Source: Rhodovulum sp. P5 (GTDB lineage Bacteria; Pseudomonadota; Alphaproteobacteria; Rhodobacterales; Rhodobacteraceae). From it: 64,000 nucleotides of DNA. The notes beneath the pieces were generated by a model. That model was not told the DNA's origin, did no database searches, and saw only the letters and a program-made list of their open reading frames with translations. The stretch covers positions 2,563,501 to 2,627,500 of the forward strand of contig NZ_CP015039.1 of the NCBI RefSeq assembly GCF_002079305.1. Reading direction: 5' to 3'. Made by a program: the position numbers and the translations under genes. The stretch's first letter is position 1; each line of letters begins with the position of its first letter. Positions 26,375 to 36,516 of this stretch are shown in pieces.

Positions 26375-27580
26375 GTGGAGAAGGTGGAGCCGCAACTGAC
26401 CGTACCGATCCGCGGGTCGAGCCAGAGCGGCATGCGCGCCCATAATGAGCGGCTGGTTCTGACCTTGCTGCGCCGCCACGGGCCGCAACCCAAGGCGCAG
26501 ATCGCGCGCACGACGGGGCTGTCGGCGCAAACGGTGTCGGTCATCATGCGGCGGCTTGAGGAGGACGGGCTGCTGGTGCGCGGCGCGCCGATGCGGGGCC
26601 GGGTGGGGCAGCCCTCGGTCCCGATGGCGCTTGCCCCCGATGGGGCGCTGTTCTTCGGTCTGAAGGTCGGGCGGCGCAGCCTTGAACTGGTCCTGATGGA
26701 TTTCATGGGCCATGTCCGGGACCGCCGGCAGGAACGGCACCGCTATCCGACGCCGGACGGCACGGTCAGCTTTGCCCGCCGGGCTGTGGTGGAAATCATG
26801 GCCGCGCTTGACCCCGCGCTCGGTGCCCGGCTTTCCGGCATGGGCATCGCCTTGCCGTTTCAGTTGTGGGACTGGGCCGAGCCCATCGGGGCGCCCCAGG
26901 ACGAGATGTCGGCCTGGCGCACCCGTGACATCCGGGCGGAACTGGAGGCCGCGCTGGGCCTGCCGGTGTTCCTGCAAAACGACGCGTCATCGGCATGCGG
27001 GGCGGAACTGGTCCTGGGTACCGCGGACCTGCCCGCCAATGTGCTGCATGTCTTCGTGGGTTATTTCATCGGTGGCGGCGTGGTGCTGAACGGCAGTCTT
27101 TTCACCGGAAGCAAGGGCAATGCCGGGGCGCTGGGCTCACTTCCCGTGCTGGCTGCCGACGGAACGCGCCGCCAGTTGATCGAACTGGCCTCTCTGGCCA
27201 CGCTGGAGCGCATGCTGGAGGCCACCGGGGTCTCTGCCGGGACGCTATGGGCGTCGCCCGACCGGTGGGAGGTCGATACGCTGATCCTGACCGACTGGCT
27301 GGAAGGGGCCGCAAACGGGCTTGCCCAGGCTGTCGCCGCGGCCTGCGCGGTCATCGATTTCGAGATGGTGCTGATCGACGGCTGGCTGCCGCCCGAGATC
27401 CGGGCCTGCCTCGTGCGTCGCACGCAGGAGGCCTATGCCGGGATGAACCGCGCCGGCCTGACCCCGGTGGCGATTGCCGAGGGCACCATCGGCCCCCATG
27501 CGCGATCACTGGGCGCGGCCTGCCTTGCCCTGTCAGAGCGGTTCTTGGTGGACCAGAACGTGCTGTTGCGCGACGCCTGA
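26375..27580 (+). CDS. ROK-family transcriptional regulator of the sugar operon
   Basis: 401 aa. The N-terminus has a winged helix-turn-helix (NERLVLTLLRRHGPQPKAQIARTTGLSAQTVSVIMRRLEE, shown here in part), followed by a ROK sugar-sensing domain. The GTG at 26375, 8 nt after AGGAG, is preferred over the GTG at 26333. The ROK body has the ATP/sugar-fold segments LQNDASSACGAELV and GGGVVLNGSLFTG, but the classic CxCGxxGC zinc motif is not seen, so the metal site may be altered. Divergent from frcB; it probably binds the palindrome at 26288-26324 and releases it with sugar. Confidence 0.82.
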   Translation: MEKVEPQLTVPIRGSSQSGMRAHNERLVLTLLRRHGPQPKAQIARTTGLSAQTVSVIMRRLEEDGLLVRGAPMRGRVGQPSVPMALAPDGALFFGLKVGRRSLELVLMDFMGHVRDRRQERHRYPTPDGTVSFARRAVVEIMAALDPALGARLSGMGIALPFQLWDWAEPIGAPQDEMSAWRTRDIRAELEAALGLPVFLQNDASSACGAELVLGTADLPANVLHVFVGYFIGGGVVLNGSLFTGSKGNAGALGSLPVLAADGTRRQLIELASLATLERMLEATGVSAGTLWASPDRWEVDTLILTDWLEGAANGLAQAVAAACAVIDFEMVLIDGWLPPEIRACLVRRTQEAYAGMNRAGLTPVAIAEGTIGPHARSLGAACLALSERFLVDQNVLLRDA

Positions 27581-27590
27581 GCGTTCGCGG

Positions 27591-29519
27591 TCAGGCGCGC
27601 TTGGCCGCGGCGTCGGAGGCGTCCAGAACTTCCAGCACCTTCGCCTCGATATCCGGGGCGTTCATCTTGGCAGAGGCATACATGTCCGCGGGGCTGGCAT
27701 GGTCGATGAAGGTGTCGGGAAGGACCATGGAGCGGTATTTCAGCCCACTGTCGAAAATGCCGTTTTCGGCCAGGAGATGCGCGACATGGCTGCCGAAGCC
27801 GCCGACGGCGCCTTCCTCGATGGTGATCAGCGCCTCATGGTCGCGGGCAAGGCGCAGGATCAGCTCCTCGTCCAGCGGCTTGGCAAAGCGGGCATCGGCG
27901 ATGGTGGGCGTGATGCCCTTGGCGGCGAGCGCCTGTGCCGCCTCGTTCACCTCTTTCAGCCGGGCGCCGAAATTCAGGATCGCCACGCGCGACCCTTCGC
28001 GGATCATCCGGCCCTTGCCGATTTCCAGCGGAACGCCCTTTTCGGGAAGCTCCACCCCCACGCCTTCGCCCCGCGGGAAGCGGAAGGCGATGGGCCCCTC
28101 GTCATGGGCGACGGCGGTGGCAACCATATGCACCAGTTCGGCCTCGTCCGCGGCGGCCATCACCACCATGCCCGGCAGGTTGGCCAGAAACGCGATGTCA
28201 TAGCTGCCCGCATGGGTCGCGCCATCGGCGCCGACAAGCCCGGCCCGGTCGATGGCAAAGCGCACCGGCAGGCGCTGGATCGCCACGTCATGCACGATCT
28301 GGTCGTATCCGCGTTGCAGGAAGGTGGAATAGATCGCGCAGAACGGTTTCTGCCCGCCTGCGGCCAGCGCCGCGGAAAAGGTCACCGCGTGCTGTTCCGC
28401 GATCCCCACGTCGAAGGTGCGTTCGGGGAAGCGTTCGGCGAACAGGTTCAGACCGGTGCCGTCGGGCATCGCCGCGGTCACGCCCACGACCTTGCGGTCG
28501 GCCCGCGCCTCGGCAATCAGGGCGTTGGCAAAGACCTTGGTGTAGGAGGGGGCATTGGCGGGCGTCTTCTTTTGCTCACCCGTCGCGATGTCAAAGCGCG
28601 ACACGCCGTGGCAGCGGTCGGCGGCGGCCTCCGCCGGGGCATAGCCCTTGCCCTTCTGCGTGATGACATGCAGCAGCATCGGCCCGGTGGCCCGGGTCTT
28701 CACCGTGCGCAGGATCGACAGCAACTGGTCAAGATCGTGCCCGTCGATCGGGCCGACATAGGAAAAGCCCAGCTCCTCGAACATGGTGCCGCCGACCGTG
28801 ACATGCTTGATCAGGTCCTTGGCACGCTTGGCGCTTTCCTGCAGCGGGCCCGGCAGATGGCGCACCGCGCCCTTGGCGATGGCCTTGAATTCCTGGAACG
28901 GTGCGCCGGTATAAAGCCGGTTGAGGTAGGTCGACATCGCGCCCACCGGCGGGGCGATGGACATCTCGTTGTCGTTCAGGATCACCACCATCCGCGATTT
29001 CAGATGGCCCGCATGGTTCAGCGCCTCGAACGCCATGCCGCCGGTCAGCGCCCCGTCGCCGATCACCGCGATGGCATCGCCAACGCCGGCTTCGGGCGCC
29101 GTGCCCAGATCGCGCGCCACCGCATAGCCCAGCGCCGCCGAGATCGAGGTGGAACTGTGACCCGCCCCGAAGGCGTCGTATTCGCTTTCCGACCGCTTGG
29201 TGAAGCCCGAGAGCCCCCCCTTCTGGCGCAGGGTGCGGATACGGTCGCGCCGCCCGGTCAGGATCTTGTGGGGATAGCACTGGTGGCTGACATCCCAGAT
29301 CAGCCGGTCGCGCGGCGTGTCGAACACCGCGTGCAGCGCCAGCGTCAGTTCGATAACCCCAAGCCCGGCACCCAGATGGCCGCCGGTCTCCGACACCGCC
29401 GCGATGGTTTCCTGCCGCAACTCCTCGGCAAGCTGCCTCAGTTCGGCGTCCGAGAAACCTTTCAGGTCGGCAGGGCTGGACACACGATCCAGAAGCGGGG
29501 TGACGGGGCGGTTACTCAC
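27591..29519 (-). CDS. dxs: 1-Deoxy-D-xylulose-5-phosphate synthase
   Basis: 642-aa TPP enzyme that joins pyruvate and glyceraldehyde 3-phosphate, the first step of the MEP isoprenoid pathway. Motifs: [12 protein letters not shown] near residue 120, the TPP/Mg site [18 protein letters not shown], and the pyrimidine-domain stretch [20 protein letters not shown]. The GTG at 29519 ([12 protein letters not shown]) gives the family length; the longer open frame reads out-of-frame through ispA. Last gene of the hda-xseB-ispA-dxs cluster. Confidence 0.96.
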   Translation of the reverse strand: MSNRPVTPLLDRVSSPADLKGFSDAELRQLAEELRQETIAAVSETGGHLGAGLGVIELTLALHAVFDTPRDRLIWDVSHQCYPHKILTGRRDRIRTLRQKGGLSGFTKRSESEYDAFGAGHSSTSISAALGYAVARDLGTAPEAGVGDAIAVIGDGALTGGMAFEALNHAGHLKSRMVVILNDNEMSIAPPVGAMSTYLNRLYTGAPFQEFKAIAKGAVRHLPGPLQESAKRAKDLIKHVTVGGTMFEELGFSYVGPIDGHDLDQLLSILRTVKTRATGPMLLHVITQKGKGYAPAEAAADRCHGVSRFDIATGEQKKTPANAPSYTKVFANALIAEARADRKVVGVTAAMPDGTGLNLFAERFPERTFDVGIAEQHAVTFSAALAAGGQKPFCAIYSTFLQRGYDQIVHDVAIQRLPVRFAIDRAGLVGADGATHAGSYDIAFLANLPGMVVMAAADEAELVHMVATAVAHDEGPIAFRFPRGEGVGVELPEKGVPLEIGKGRMIREGSRVAILNFGARLKEVNEAAQALAAKGITPTIADARFAKPLDEELILRLARDHEALITIEEGAVGGFGSHVAHLLAENGIFDSGLKYRSMVLPDTFIDHASPADMYASAKMNAPDIEAKVLEVLDASDAAAKRA

Positions 29520-29550
29520 AGTACGGGCCCTCCGGGGCTGTCGGCGCGAT

Positions 29551-30420
29551 TCAGGTCTCGCGCGCAATAACGAAGCGGGCCGTTGCCCGCAAGGTATCGG
29601 CCTTTTCGCCAAAGGGGGCGAGGGCGTCTTCGGCCTCTTCGACCAGCGCCTTGGCGCGGGCCTTGGCCCCGTCGAGGCCCAGCAGCGACACGAAGGTCGC
29701 CTTGCCGGCATCCGCATCCTTTTGCACGCGCTTGCCGGTCTTGGCCACGTCGCCCTCCACATCAAGGATGTCGTCGGCGATCTGGAAGGCAAGGCCCAGC
29801 GCGGTGGAATAGGCAGACAAGGGCGCGATATCGGCCTGGCCCAGCCGTGCCCCGGCTTCGGCCGACCAGCGGATCAGCGCGCCGGTCTTGTTGGCCTGCA
29901 ACTCGGTGATCTCGTCCAGCGTCAGCGGGCGGCCGGCGGTTTCGGCGGCGATGTCCTGCGCCTGCCCCAGCACCATGCCATCGATGCCAGAGGCCCGCGC
30001 CATCGTCGCGACAAGGTCGATCCGCACCGCGGGGTCGGGGTGGCAACTTTCATCCGCCAGAAACTCGAATGCCAGCGTCTGCAACGCGTCGCCGACCAGA
30101 AGCGCCGTGCCGTCATCCCATTTCACATGCACGGTGGGCTGGCCGCGGCGCAGGTCGTCGTCGTCCATGCAGGGCATGTCGTCATGCACAAGGCTGTAGG
30201 CATGCACGGCCTCGATGGCGGCGGCGGCGTGCACCGACTGCTCCGGCCCGATTCCGTAAAGCGCGGCCCCTTCCATCACAAGAAAGCCGCGCAGGCGTTT
30301 GCCCCCGGCCACGGCGTAGCGCATGCCGTGGGTCACGGGCTGATCGGCGCGGTTTTCAAGGGACGTCATCAACCGCGCCTCGATCCGCGCGGCGGCGGCC
30401 TTCAACTGGGTCTGGAACAT
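29551..30420 (-). CDS. ispA: Farnesyl diphosphate synthase (polyprenyl synthetase)
   Basis: 289-aa enzyme making farnesyl diphosphate from IPP and DMAPP. The two aspartate-rich Mg motifs are present: [14 protein letters not shown] (first, ~81-94) and [13 protein letters not shown] (second, ~215-227). The ATG at 30420 is chosen for length and the usual [13 protein letters not shown] start. It lies between xseB (4 nt away) and dxs (31 nt away). Its product feeds quinones, carotenoids and the polyprenyl phosphate used by the arabinose pathway at 48-52 kb. Confidence 0.95.
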   Translation of the reverse strand: MFQTQLKAAAARIEARLMTSLENRADQPVTHGMRYAVAGGKRLRGFLVMEGAALYGIGPEQSVHAAAAIEAVHAYSLVHDDMPCMDDDDLRRGQPTVHVKWDDGTALLVGDALQTLAFEFLADESCHPDPAVRIDLVATMARASGIDGMVLGQAQDIAAETAGRPLTLDEITELQANKTGALIRWSAEAGARLGQADIAPLSAYSTALGLAFQIADDILDVEGDVAKTGKRVQKDADAGKATFVSLLGLDGAKARAKALVEEAEDALAPFGEKADTLRATARFVIARET

Positions 30421-30424
30421 GGGA

Positions 30425-30667
30425 TCAGAGACCTTCGACAGGGGCGGTGCCCGTGGGTGTGCCCTCGGCATCCAGCTTGATGGCCTCGACCTTTTCCTCG
30501 GCCTCTTTCAGCTTGGCCTCGCAATGGCGCTTCAGCTTCGCGGCATGTTCGGAAAGCGTGATCGACTCTTCCAGCGGCACCTCGCCCTTTTCCAGCGCGG
30601 AGACCGCCGATTCCAGCGCCGCCATCGCCTCTTCGAAGCTCATCTCGGTGATCTTCTTCTCGCTCAT
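30425..30667 (-). CDS. xseB: Exodeoxyribonuclease VII small subunit
   Basis: 80-aa subunit that joins XseA to form the single-strand exonuclease. The family core MSFEEAMAALESAVSALEKGEVPLEESITLSEHAAKLKRHCE is all helical and spans residues ~8-50. Length is normal. It overlaps the deacetylase-like gene by 4 nt and ends 4 nt before the ispA start; xseB-ispA linkage is common in proteobacteria. xseA is not in the window. Confidence 0.94.
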   Translation of the reverse strand: MSEKKITEMSFEEAMAALESAVSALEKGEVPLEESITLSEHAAKLKRHCEAKLKEAEEKVEAIKLDAEGTPTGTAPVEGL

Positions 30668-31599
30668 GCCCCCCGCTCCATCAGAACGCCCACATGGGCC
30701 GCGACGCTCGCGGCCAGTGCGTCAAGATCATATCCGCCTTCGAGTGTCGAGACCAACCGCCCCCCGCAATGGGTCTCCGCGATGTCGCAGAGCCGCTCGG
30801 TGATCCATGTGAAATCGGCCTCGCGCAGGTGAAGCTGGGCCAGCGGGTCGGCGGTGTGGGCGTCGAACCCGGCCGAGACGAGCAGCAACTCCGGCGCGAA
30901 GTCCGCCAGCCGCGGTAGGACGTGGTGCTCCACCTCGGCCCGGAAGCGTGCGCCATCGGTCTGGGCGGGCAGGGGCAGGTTCAGCACGTTGTCATGGGCG
31001 CCGGTTTCGTCCGCCGCCCCCGTGAAGGGGTAGAACGGCGCCTGGTGGGTCGAGATGAAAAGCGCGTTCGGTTCGTCCCACAGCACGTCCTGCGTGCCGT
31101 TGCCGTGATGCACGTCGAAATCCACCACCGCGACGCGGGACAGACCGTGCCGGTCCAGCGCGTATTTGGTGCCGATCGCCACGGTCGAAAACAGGCAAAA
31201 CCCCATCGCGCGGGTCTTCTCCGCATGGTGGCCCGGTGGGCGGACGGCGGCAAAGGCGTTCGCCACCTCGCCCGCCATCACCATGTCGATGGCCCGCAGA
31301 TGGGCCCCCACGACGCGCAAGGCGGCCCGCATCGACCCCGGAGAAACATGGGTGTCTGGGTCGAGAGAGACCGAACCCGCCTTTGGGATCGCGGCGCGCA
31401 GCTTGTCGATATAGCCCTGCGGATGGGCGCGCAGGATCTCGGCCTCATCGGCCAGGGGCGCGGTTTCGCGGACAAGGGCGGAAAACCTCTCGGTCGTCAG
31501 CGCCTCGTTCACGGCCTCCAGCCGGGCGACGCGTTCGGGGTGCCCCGGCGGTGTGACATGGCCAAGGCAGTCGGGATGGGTGATCAGCGCGGTTGTCAT
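30664..31599 (-). CDS. Histone-deacetylase-family amidohydrolase
   Basis: 311-aa zinc enzyme of the arginase/deacetylase fold. Zn and catalytic motifs are seen: RPPGHHAEKTRAMGFC (tandem His), VDFDVHHGNGTQ (Asp-His zinc ligands), and VSAGFDAHTADPLA (third ligand). Such bacterial proteins deacetylate small substrates (acetylpolyamines, acetoin-linked) rather than histones. Linkage to xseB-ispA-dxs is typical of Rhodobacterales. The M at 31599 (MTTALITHP) fits the family start. Confidence 0.9.
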   Translation of the reverse strand: MTTALITHPDCLGHVTPPGHPERVARLEAVNEALTTERFSALVRETAPLADEAEILRAHPQGYIDKLRAAIPKAGSVSLDPDTHVSPGSMRAALRVVGAHLRAIDMVMAGEVANAFAAVRPPGHHAEKTRAMGFCLFSTVAIGTKYALDRHGLSRVAVVDFDVHHGNGTQDVLWDEPNALFISTHQAPFYPFTGAADETGAHDNVLNLPLPAQTDGARFRAEVEHHVLPRLADFAPELLLVSAGFDAHTADPLAQLHLREADFTWITERLCDIAETHCGGRLVSTLEGGYDLDALAASVAAHVGVLMERGA

Positions 31600-31638
31600 G
31601 CGCGAAAGGCTAGGGGCGCGGGGGCGACCCCGCAACCG

Positions 31639-32343
31639 TCAATCGGGGGCCAGCATGTAGCCCGCCCCGCGCACGGTCTGCAGATAGCGGGGCTGCTTGG
31701 GGTCTTCCTCGATCTTGCGGCGCAGGCGGGTGATCTGCACGTCGATGGCGCGTTCCTGCGCCTGCCCGCCATCGCGGCCCAGTTCCTCGACCAGCGTTGT
31801 CCGGCTGACGGCCTCGCCCGGGCAGGCGGAAAAGATACGCATCAGTTGCGCCTCGGTCGCGGTCAGGCGCACGCGTTCCTCGCCCTGCCACAACTCGCCG
31901 CGGCCGATGTCATAGCGCACCGGGCCCAGATGCAGCACCTTGGGCAGCCGCGCTTCGTCCCGCGCATGGGGCAGGCGGCGCAGGATCGCGTTGATCCGCA
32001 GCAGCAGTTCCTTCGGCTCGAACGGCTTGGGCAGATAGTCGTCGGCCCCGGCTTCCAGCCCCTCGATGCGATCCGTGGTTTCGCCCCGGGCCGTCAACAG
32101 CAGGATCGGCGTTGAAATCTCGCGCCGAAGTGCGCGGGTAAAGCTGATCCCGTCTTCCTCTGGCATCATCACGTCCAGCACGATCAGGTCGAATTCCAGC
32201 CCGGCCAGCAATTTGCGGGCATGGGCGGCATCGCGCGCGGCGCTGACCCAAAAGCCGTTGCGCACAAGAAACTTGCGCAGCAATTCGCGAATCCGGGCAT
32301 CGTCATCGACGATCAGCAGGTGGATTTCGGTTTCGGCATTCAT
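31639..32343 (-). CDS. petR: OmpR-family response regulator, PetR-like
   Basis: 234 aa: receiver domain with acidic pocket (VDDD at ~12-15), phosphoacceptor D57 (VLDVMMP), T and the PKPFEP lysine near 108; then a winged-helix DNA-binding domain ending in RTVRGAGYMLAPD. It overlaps the MarR-type gene by 4 nt; a MarR-like plus OmpR-like pair is petP-petR of Rhodobacter capsulatus, where petR was reported to be essential. No histidine kinase is adjacent. In that species the pair sits beside the bc1 genes; here petABC is ~19 kb away. Confidence 0.82.
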   Translation of the reverse strand: MNAETEIHLLIVDDDARIRELLRKFLVRNGFWVSAARDAAHARKLLAGLEFDLIVLDVMMPEEDGISFTRALRREISTPILLLTARGETTDRIEGLEAGADDYLPKPFEPKELLLRINAILRRLPHARDEARLPKVLHLGPVRYDIGRGELWQGEERVRLTATEAQLMRIFSACPGEAVSRTTLVEELGRDGGQAQERAIDVQITRLRRKIEEDPKQPRYLQTVRGAGYMLAPD

Positions 32344-32855
32344 TTCCCGCCATCCGACAGGCGATTGAAATGGCGGCGCATCTCCGGGTCCATCATCGCC
32401 TCCAGCACCTCGCGAAATCCGGCCACGGCGCTGGGGCCGGCGGCGCGATAGGCCTCGCGCATCCGTTCCCGCTGGGCGGTGGACAGTTCGTGTTCCAGCG
32501 CCGCGCCGCTCTCGGTCAGATACAGGTGACGCTCGCGCTTGTCGCGGTTGCCCACCCGGCTTTCGACCAGCCCGTCCTCGATCAGGCTGCGCAACACGCG
32601 GTTCAGCGACTGTTTCGTCACGCCGAGGATCGACAGCAGGTTGTTCACCGTGGTGCCCGGCGCCCGGTGGATGAAGTGGATCGCCCGGTGATGGGCGCGG
32701 CCATAGCCGTATTCTTCGAGAATGCGGTCGGGATCGGCGGTGAAGCCGCGATAGGCGAAGAACATCGCCTCGATTCCCTTCCGAAGCTGTTCGTCGGTCA
32801 GATAAAGCAGGCTTTCGCCGCTTTTCTTCGTAATTGCGGACGTCCCTTGCGCCAT
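32340..32855 (-). CDS. petP: MarR-family transcriptional regulator, PetP-like
   Basis: 171 aa with a MarR winged helix: dimerisation helices, recognition region NNLLSILGVTKQSLNRVLRSLIEDGLVES, and a wing with the DKRERHLYLTESG DxRxxxxxLT pattern. The ATG at 32855 (MAQGTSAITKKSGES) is chosen; the longer frame to 32933 extends into the promoter gap. It is translationally coupled to petR. It is divergent from ilvE across a 185-bp gap. Confidence 0.82.
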   Translation of the reverse strand: MAQGTSAITKKSGESLLYLTDEQLRKGIEAMFFAYRGFTADPDRILEEYGYGRAHHRAIHFIHRAPGTTVNNLLSILGVTKQSLNRVLRSLIEDGLVESRVGNRDKRERHLYLTESGAALEHELSTAQRERMREAYRAAGPSAVAGFREVLEAMMDPEMRRHFNRLSDGGK

Positions 32856-33040
32856 GATCCCACCCCGCAGGTTTGCATTCCGATCAATTGTTAAGCGATC
32901 ATATGTCAGCCTTGTTGACTTTCCAAGACTCAACTGATAGCCATCCGTGAAATTAGCGCAACATTATGTCCGTTTCGGACCTAGGTTGCGCAACTTTCGT
33001 AAAAGCAACGCCGCGAGAGGCAAGAGGAAGGACTACAGCC

Positions 33041-33907
33041 ATGGCTGGCTACGACGACCGGGACGGCTTTATCTGGATGGATGGGAAACTGGTGCCTTGG
33101 CGCGACGCCAATGTGCACATCCTGACCCATGCGATGCATTACGCCTCCTCGGTATTCGAGGGGGAGCGGGCCTATGGCGGCAAGATCTTCAAATCGGTCG
33201 AACATTCGGAACGGCTGCGGTTCTCTGCCAGCCAGATCGATTTCGAGGTCCCCTACACGGTCGAGGAAATCGAGGCCGCGAAATACGAGGTCATGAAGGC
33301 CAACAACCTGACCGACGCCTATGTCCGTGCGGTCGCGTGGCGCGGTGCGGGGGAAGACATGGGGGTCGCCTCCGCGCGCAACCCGGTGCGCATGGCCGTC
33401 GCGGTCTGGGAATGGGGTGCCTATTACGGCGATGCCAAGATGAAAGGCGCCAAACTGGACATTTCCAAGTGGAAGCGGCCCAGCCCCGAGACGATCCCGA
33501 GTGCTGCCAAGGCCGCCGGGCTCTACATGATCTGCACCATGTCCAAGCATGCGGCAGAGGCCAAGGGCTGTTCGGACGCGATGATGTTCGACTATCGCGG
33601 CTATGTGGCCGAGGCGACCGGCGCCAACATCTTCTTCGTCAAGGATGGCGAGGTGCACACGCCCAAGCCCGACTGCTTCCTGAACGGGATCACCCGGCAG
33701 ACAGTCATCGGCATGCTGAAAGACCGTCAGGTCAAGGTGCATGAACGCCATATCGAACCCGGTGAGCTGGAAGGGTTCGAACAGTGCTGGCTGACCGGCA
33801 CGGCGGCAGAGGTCACGCCGGTGGGCCAGATCGGCGACTACAACTTCGAAGTCGGTGCCCTGACCCGCGAAATGTCGAACGCCTACGAGACGCTGGTGCG
33901 CGCCTGA
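33041..33907 (+). CDS. ilvE: Branched-chain amino acid aminotransferase
   Basis: 288-aa class-IV PLP aminotransferase for the last step of Leu/Ile/Val synthesis. Family segments: HAMHYASSVFEGERAYGG near the N-terminus, the AAKAAGLYMICTMSKHAAEAKG region (expected PLP lysine), and YVAEATGANIFFVKDG with the glutamate that pairs with PLP. The ATG at 33041 follows AGAGGAAGG; the in-frame ATG at 32966 lies in the promoter region. Followed by a strong hairpin at 33925. Confidence 0.93.
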   Translation: MAGYDDRDGFIWMDGKLVPWRDANVHILTHAMHYASSVFEGERAYGGKIFKSVEHSERLRFSASQIDFEVPYTVEEIEAAKYEVMKANNLTDAYVRAVAWRGAGEDMGVASARNPVRMAVAVWEWGAYYGDAKMKGAKLDISKWKRPSPETIPSAAKAAGLYMICTMSKHAAEAKGCSDAMMFDYRGYVAEATGANIFFVKDGEVHTPKPDCFLNGITRQTVIGMLKDRQVKVHERHIEPGELEGFEQCWLTGTAAEVTPVGQIGDYNFEVGALTREMSNAYETLVRA

Positions 33908-33924
33908 TCCGGGCCCGGACTGCG

Positions 33925-33948
33925 ACGCAGGGCAGAACTGCCCTGCGT
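33925..33948 (+). terminator. Probable terminator after ilvE
   Basis: ACGCAGGGC and GCCCTGCGT form a perfect stem around AGAACT, followed by a short T-rich stretch (TTCTTG). It is 17 nt after the ilvE stop. Confidence 0.6.
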
Positions 33949-34010
33949 TCTTGACTTGTCAGACCGCCTGAGCCTCTATGCCCGCGATTTTCAGGCAAGG
34001 CAGTTCTCTT

Positions 34011-35423
34011 ATGGCACCCAAATTCGGAACAAGCGGGCTTCGCGGTCTGGTGACGGACCTGACGCCCGATCTTGTCGGCCGCTACACGCGGGCCTTCGTG
34101 GCGGCCTGTCCTGTCGGGGACAGCATTTTCGTCGGCCGCGACCTGCGCGACTCCTCCCCCCGAATTGCGGGCGACGTGATCGCGGCGGTGCGCGCCGCTG
34201 GCAAGCGGGCCGTCGACTGCGGGGCGCTGCCCACCCCGGCGCTGGCGCTGGCGGCCATGGGGCAGGGCGCGGGCGCGGTGATGGTCACGGGCAGCCACAT
34301 TCCCGCGGACCGGAACGGGCTGAAATTCTACCTGCCGACGGGCGAGATTTCAAAAGCCGACGAACAGGCCATCGCGCAGAGTTTCGCATGCGAAACTTTT
34401 GCCGCGTCGGGGGCGCAGGGCGCGCTGGCGGCCGATCCGAAGGCCCTGTCCGACTATGTCGGGCGCTATGCGCAGGCTTTTGGCGCGGATGCCCTGGCGG
34501 GGCTGAAGATCGGCGTTTATCAGCATTCCTCCGTCGCCCGCGACGCGATGATGGACGTGGTGCAGGCCCTGGGGGGGCAGGCGCTGCCGCTGGCCTTTTC
34601 CGATCACTTCATCCCCGTCGATACCGAGGCCGTGGATGCCGATACCCGCGCGATGCTTGCGGGGTGGTGCGCGGATCACGGGCTGGACGCGGTGATTTCC
34701 ACAGATGGCGACGCCGACCGGCCGATGCTGACCGATGCCAACGGGCGCGTGGTGCCCGGCGATGTCATGGGCATCGTCACGGCGCGCGCGCTGGGCGCCC
34801 GGGCGGTCTGCACGCCGGTGTCGTCCAACAGCATGGTCGCGCGTCTGCCAGAGTTCGACACCGTGCGGCTGACCCGGATCGGATCGCCCTTCGTCATCGC
34901 CGCGATGGAAGAGATCCTCGCCACCGATCCCGCCGCCCCGGTCGTGGGGTTCGAGGCGAATGGCGGGTTCCTGCTGGGCTTCACGGCCCATCGGCCGGCC
35001 GGCGCGCTGCCACCGCTGATGACGCGCGATTCCCTTTTGCCCATCGTGGCGGTGCTGTCCGCGGCCCGGGCTGCGGGGGGCGGGGTGGCCGATCTGCTTG
35101 CCGGTTTGCCCGCCCGGCGCACCGCCGCGGACCGGCTGCAAGGCGTGGCGACAGAGGCCTCGGCCGACTTCCTTACCGGGCTGAAGGCCGATCCGAACGC
35201 CCGCGCCGAGTTCTTCGCGCCCGCGGGGGCAGAGACGTCGTGTGACCTGACCGACGGGCTGCGCGTGACGTTTGAGGGCGGCGATATCGTGCATCTGCGC
35301 CCCTCCGGCAACGCGCCGGAGTTTCGGGTTTATACCGAGTCGGAAAGCACCGACCGGGCAGAGGCGTTGCTGGCCACCTTCCTCGACCGGGTTGCCGTCC
35401 GTCTGATCGGCGCTCTGGCGTAA
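34011..35423 (+). CDS. Phosphomannomutase/phosphoglucomutase family protein
   Basis: 470-aa alpha-D-phosphohexomutase. The N-terminal FGTSGLRG, the phosphoserine loop TGSHIPADRNG (Ser95), the Mg loop STDGDADRP, the sugar-binding FEANGGFLLG and the C-terminal RPSGNAPEFRVYTE motif are all present. It interconverts mannose or glucose 1- and 6-phosphates for polysaccharide synthesis. SHIP in the active-site loop (usually SHNP) is a small variation. The ATG at 34011 fits the family start. Confidence 0.9.
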   Translation: MAPKFGTSGLRGLVTDLTPDLVGRYTRAFVAACPVGDSIFVGRDLRDSSPRIAGDVIAAVRAAGKRAVDCGALPTPALALAAMGQGAGAVMVTGSHIPADRNGLKFYLPTGEISKADEQAIAQSFACETFAASGAQGALAADPKALSDYVGRYAQAFGADALAGLKIGVYQHSSVARDAMMDVVQALGGQALPLAFSDHFIPVDTEAVDADTRAMLAGWCADHGLDAVISTDGDADRPMLTDANGRVVPGDVMGIVTARALGARAVCTPVSSNSMVARLPEFDTVRLTRIGSPFVIAAMEEILATDPAAPVVGFEANGGFLLGFTAHRPAGALPPLMTRDSLLPIVAVLSAARAAGGGVADLLAGLPARRTAADRLQGVATEASADFLTGLKADPNARAEFFAPAGAETSCDLTDGLRVTFEGGDIVHLRPSGNAPEFRVYTESESTDRAEALLATFLDRVAVRLIGALA

Positions 35424-35566
35424 ACCCATCTCCGGAAGACCTTTGATCGGCGCTCCGGCGATGGCGCTGCGGGGCTGCCGCCCCTTTGCTCCGCGCCGCA
35501 GGCTTCGGCGCGAACGGCGATGGTTCGAACTGTGCGCGAGGTTTTGGGACGTGGTGCAAGACGTTT

Positions 35567-36399
35567 TCAGAACACCAGATACTTCACCCCGATCCCCGTC
35601 ACGATCACGGCCATGATCGCCTGCAGTACGGCATTGGGCATCGCCCGGTTCACCTTCGGCCCCAGGATCGCGCCCCCGATGACACCGACGATCAGCGGGA
35701 TCAGGATGCCGAACTGGATCTCGGCCCCCAGCGCCACGAAATTGCTGATCGACACGGCCAGCGACATGAAGATCGCGATCGCCGCGGTGGCCGGGATGAT
35801 GTACATCGGCAGACCCAGCATCACCGACAGATAGGGCACCAGCAGGAACCCCCCGCCCACGCCGAAGATCGCCGCCAGCATCGCGATGCCCGCCCCGGCC
35901 AGCAGGGGAGAGCGCAAGGGGATGCGGTAGGCGTGATCGCCATAGGAAAACGACAGCGCCCGGAGCGAGATCGACGTCCCCCGGACCGGCAAACCTCCGG
36001 GCAGGCGCCTGGTGTCGCGGCTGAACCAGCCCTTGACCAGCTTGGTGACGATCTGCACGGCAATGGCGAGGGTCAGGACGCCGAACAGCGGGCGAAAGGT
36101 CGTCATGTCCGACAACAGAAGGCTGGAAAGCGTGCTGCCGACATAGGCGCCCACCAGCCCCCCGGCCCCAGCAACACCCCAAGCGGCAGAACCACGGCCG
36201 ACCGGCCGAAATAGCCCGGCACGAAGGTCAGCGTCGCAGCGAGGACGACAAGCTGGGTCATCGGTTTGACGCTGTTGGGGTCGGCGACGGCGAAAAGGGT
36301 GATCAGGCCGAAAGAGGTCAGGATGCCCCCCGCAGCCCCGATGGCCGAGAACACGACGCCGGCCAGAACGCCCCAGCCCAGATAGGCGGGTATCATCAT
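35567..36399 (-). pseudogene. TauE/SafE-family sulfite exporter-like permease, frameshifted
   Basis: Two frames together make one TauE-like membrane protein (~275 aa). The N-terminal ~76 residues (MMIPAYLGWGVLAGVVFSAI..., from 36399) and the rest (GAGGLVGAYVGSTLSSLLL... to 35567) join at the run CCCC at 36167-36170, where one base seems missing. The first frame then stops at 36103. TauE proteins export sulfite, sulfoacetate or similar anions. A single-base change in a homopolymer could be a real mutation, a sequencing error or, less likely, programmed slippage. Confidence 0.75.
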
Positions 36400-36516
36400 G
36401 ACTTCCACGGTGCGGTCCTCCCTCGTCGCTCCGCAACCGGCGCGCATGGGGTGCGGGCCGGTCCGCCGAACATCAAGACCGGCCCGCACGGGATTTTCAA
36501 GGGCCCGCGCCCGGTG

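Noticed and set aside
36160..36171. Programmed -1 frameshift in the TauE-like gene
   Set aside because: The run reads CTG GGG CCG on the coding strand with no classic slippery heptamer or downstream structure noted; a missing base is simpler.
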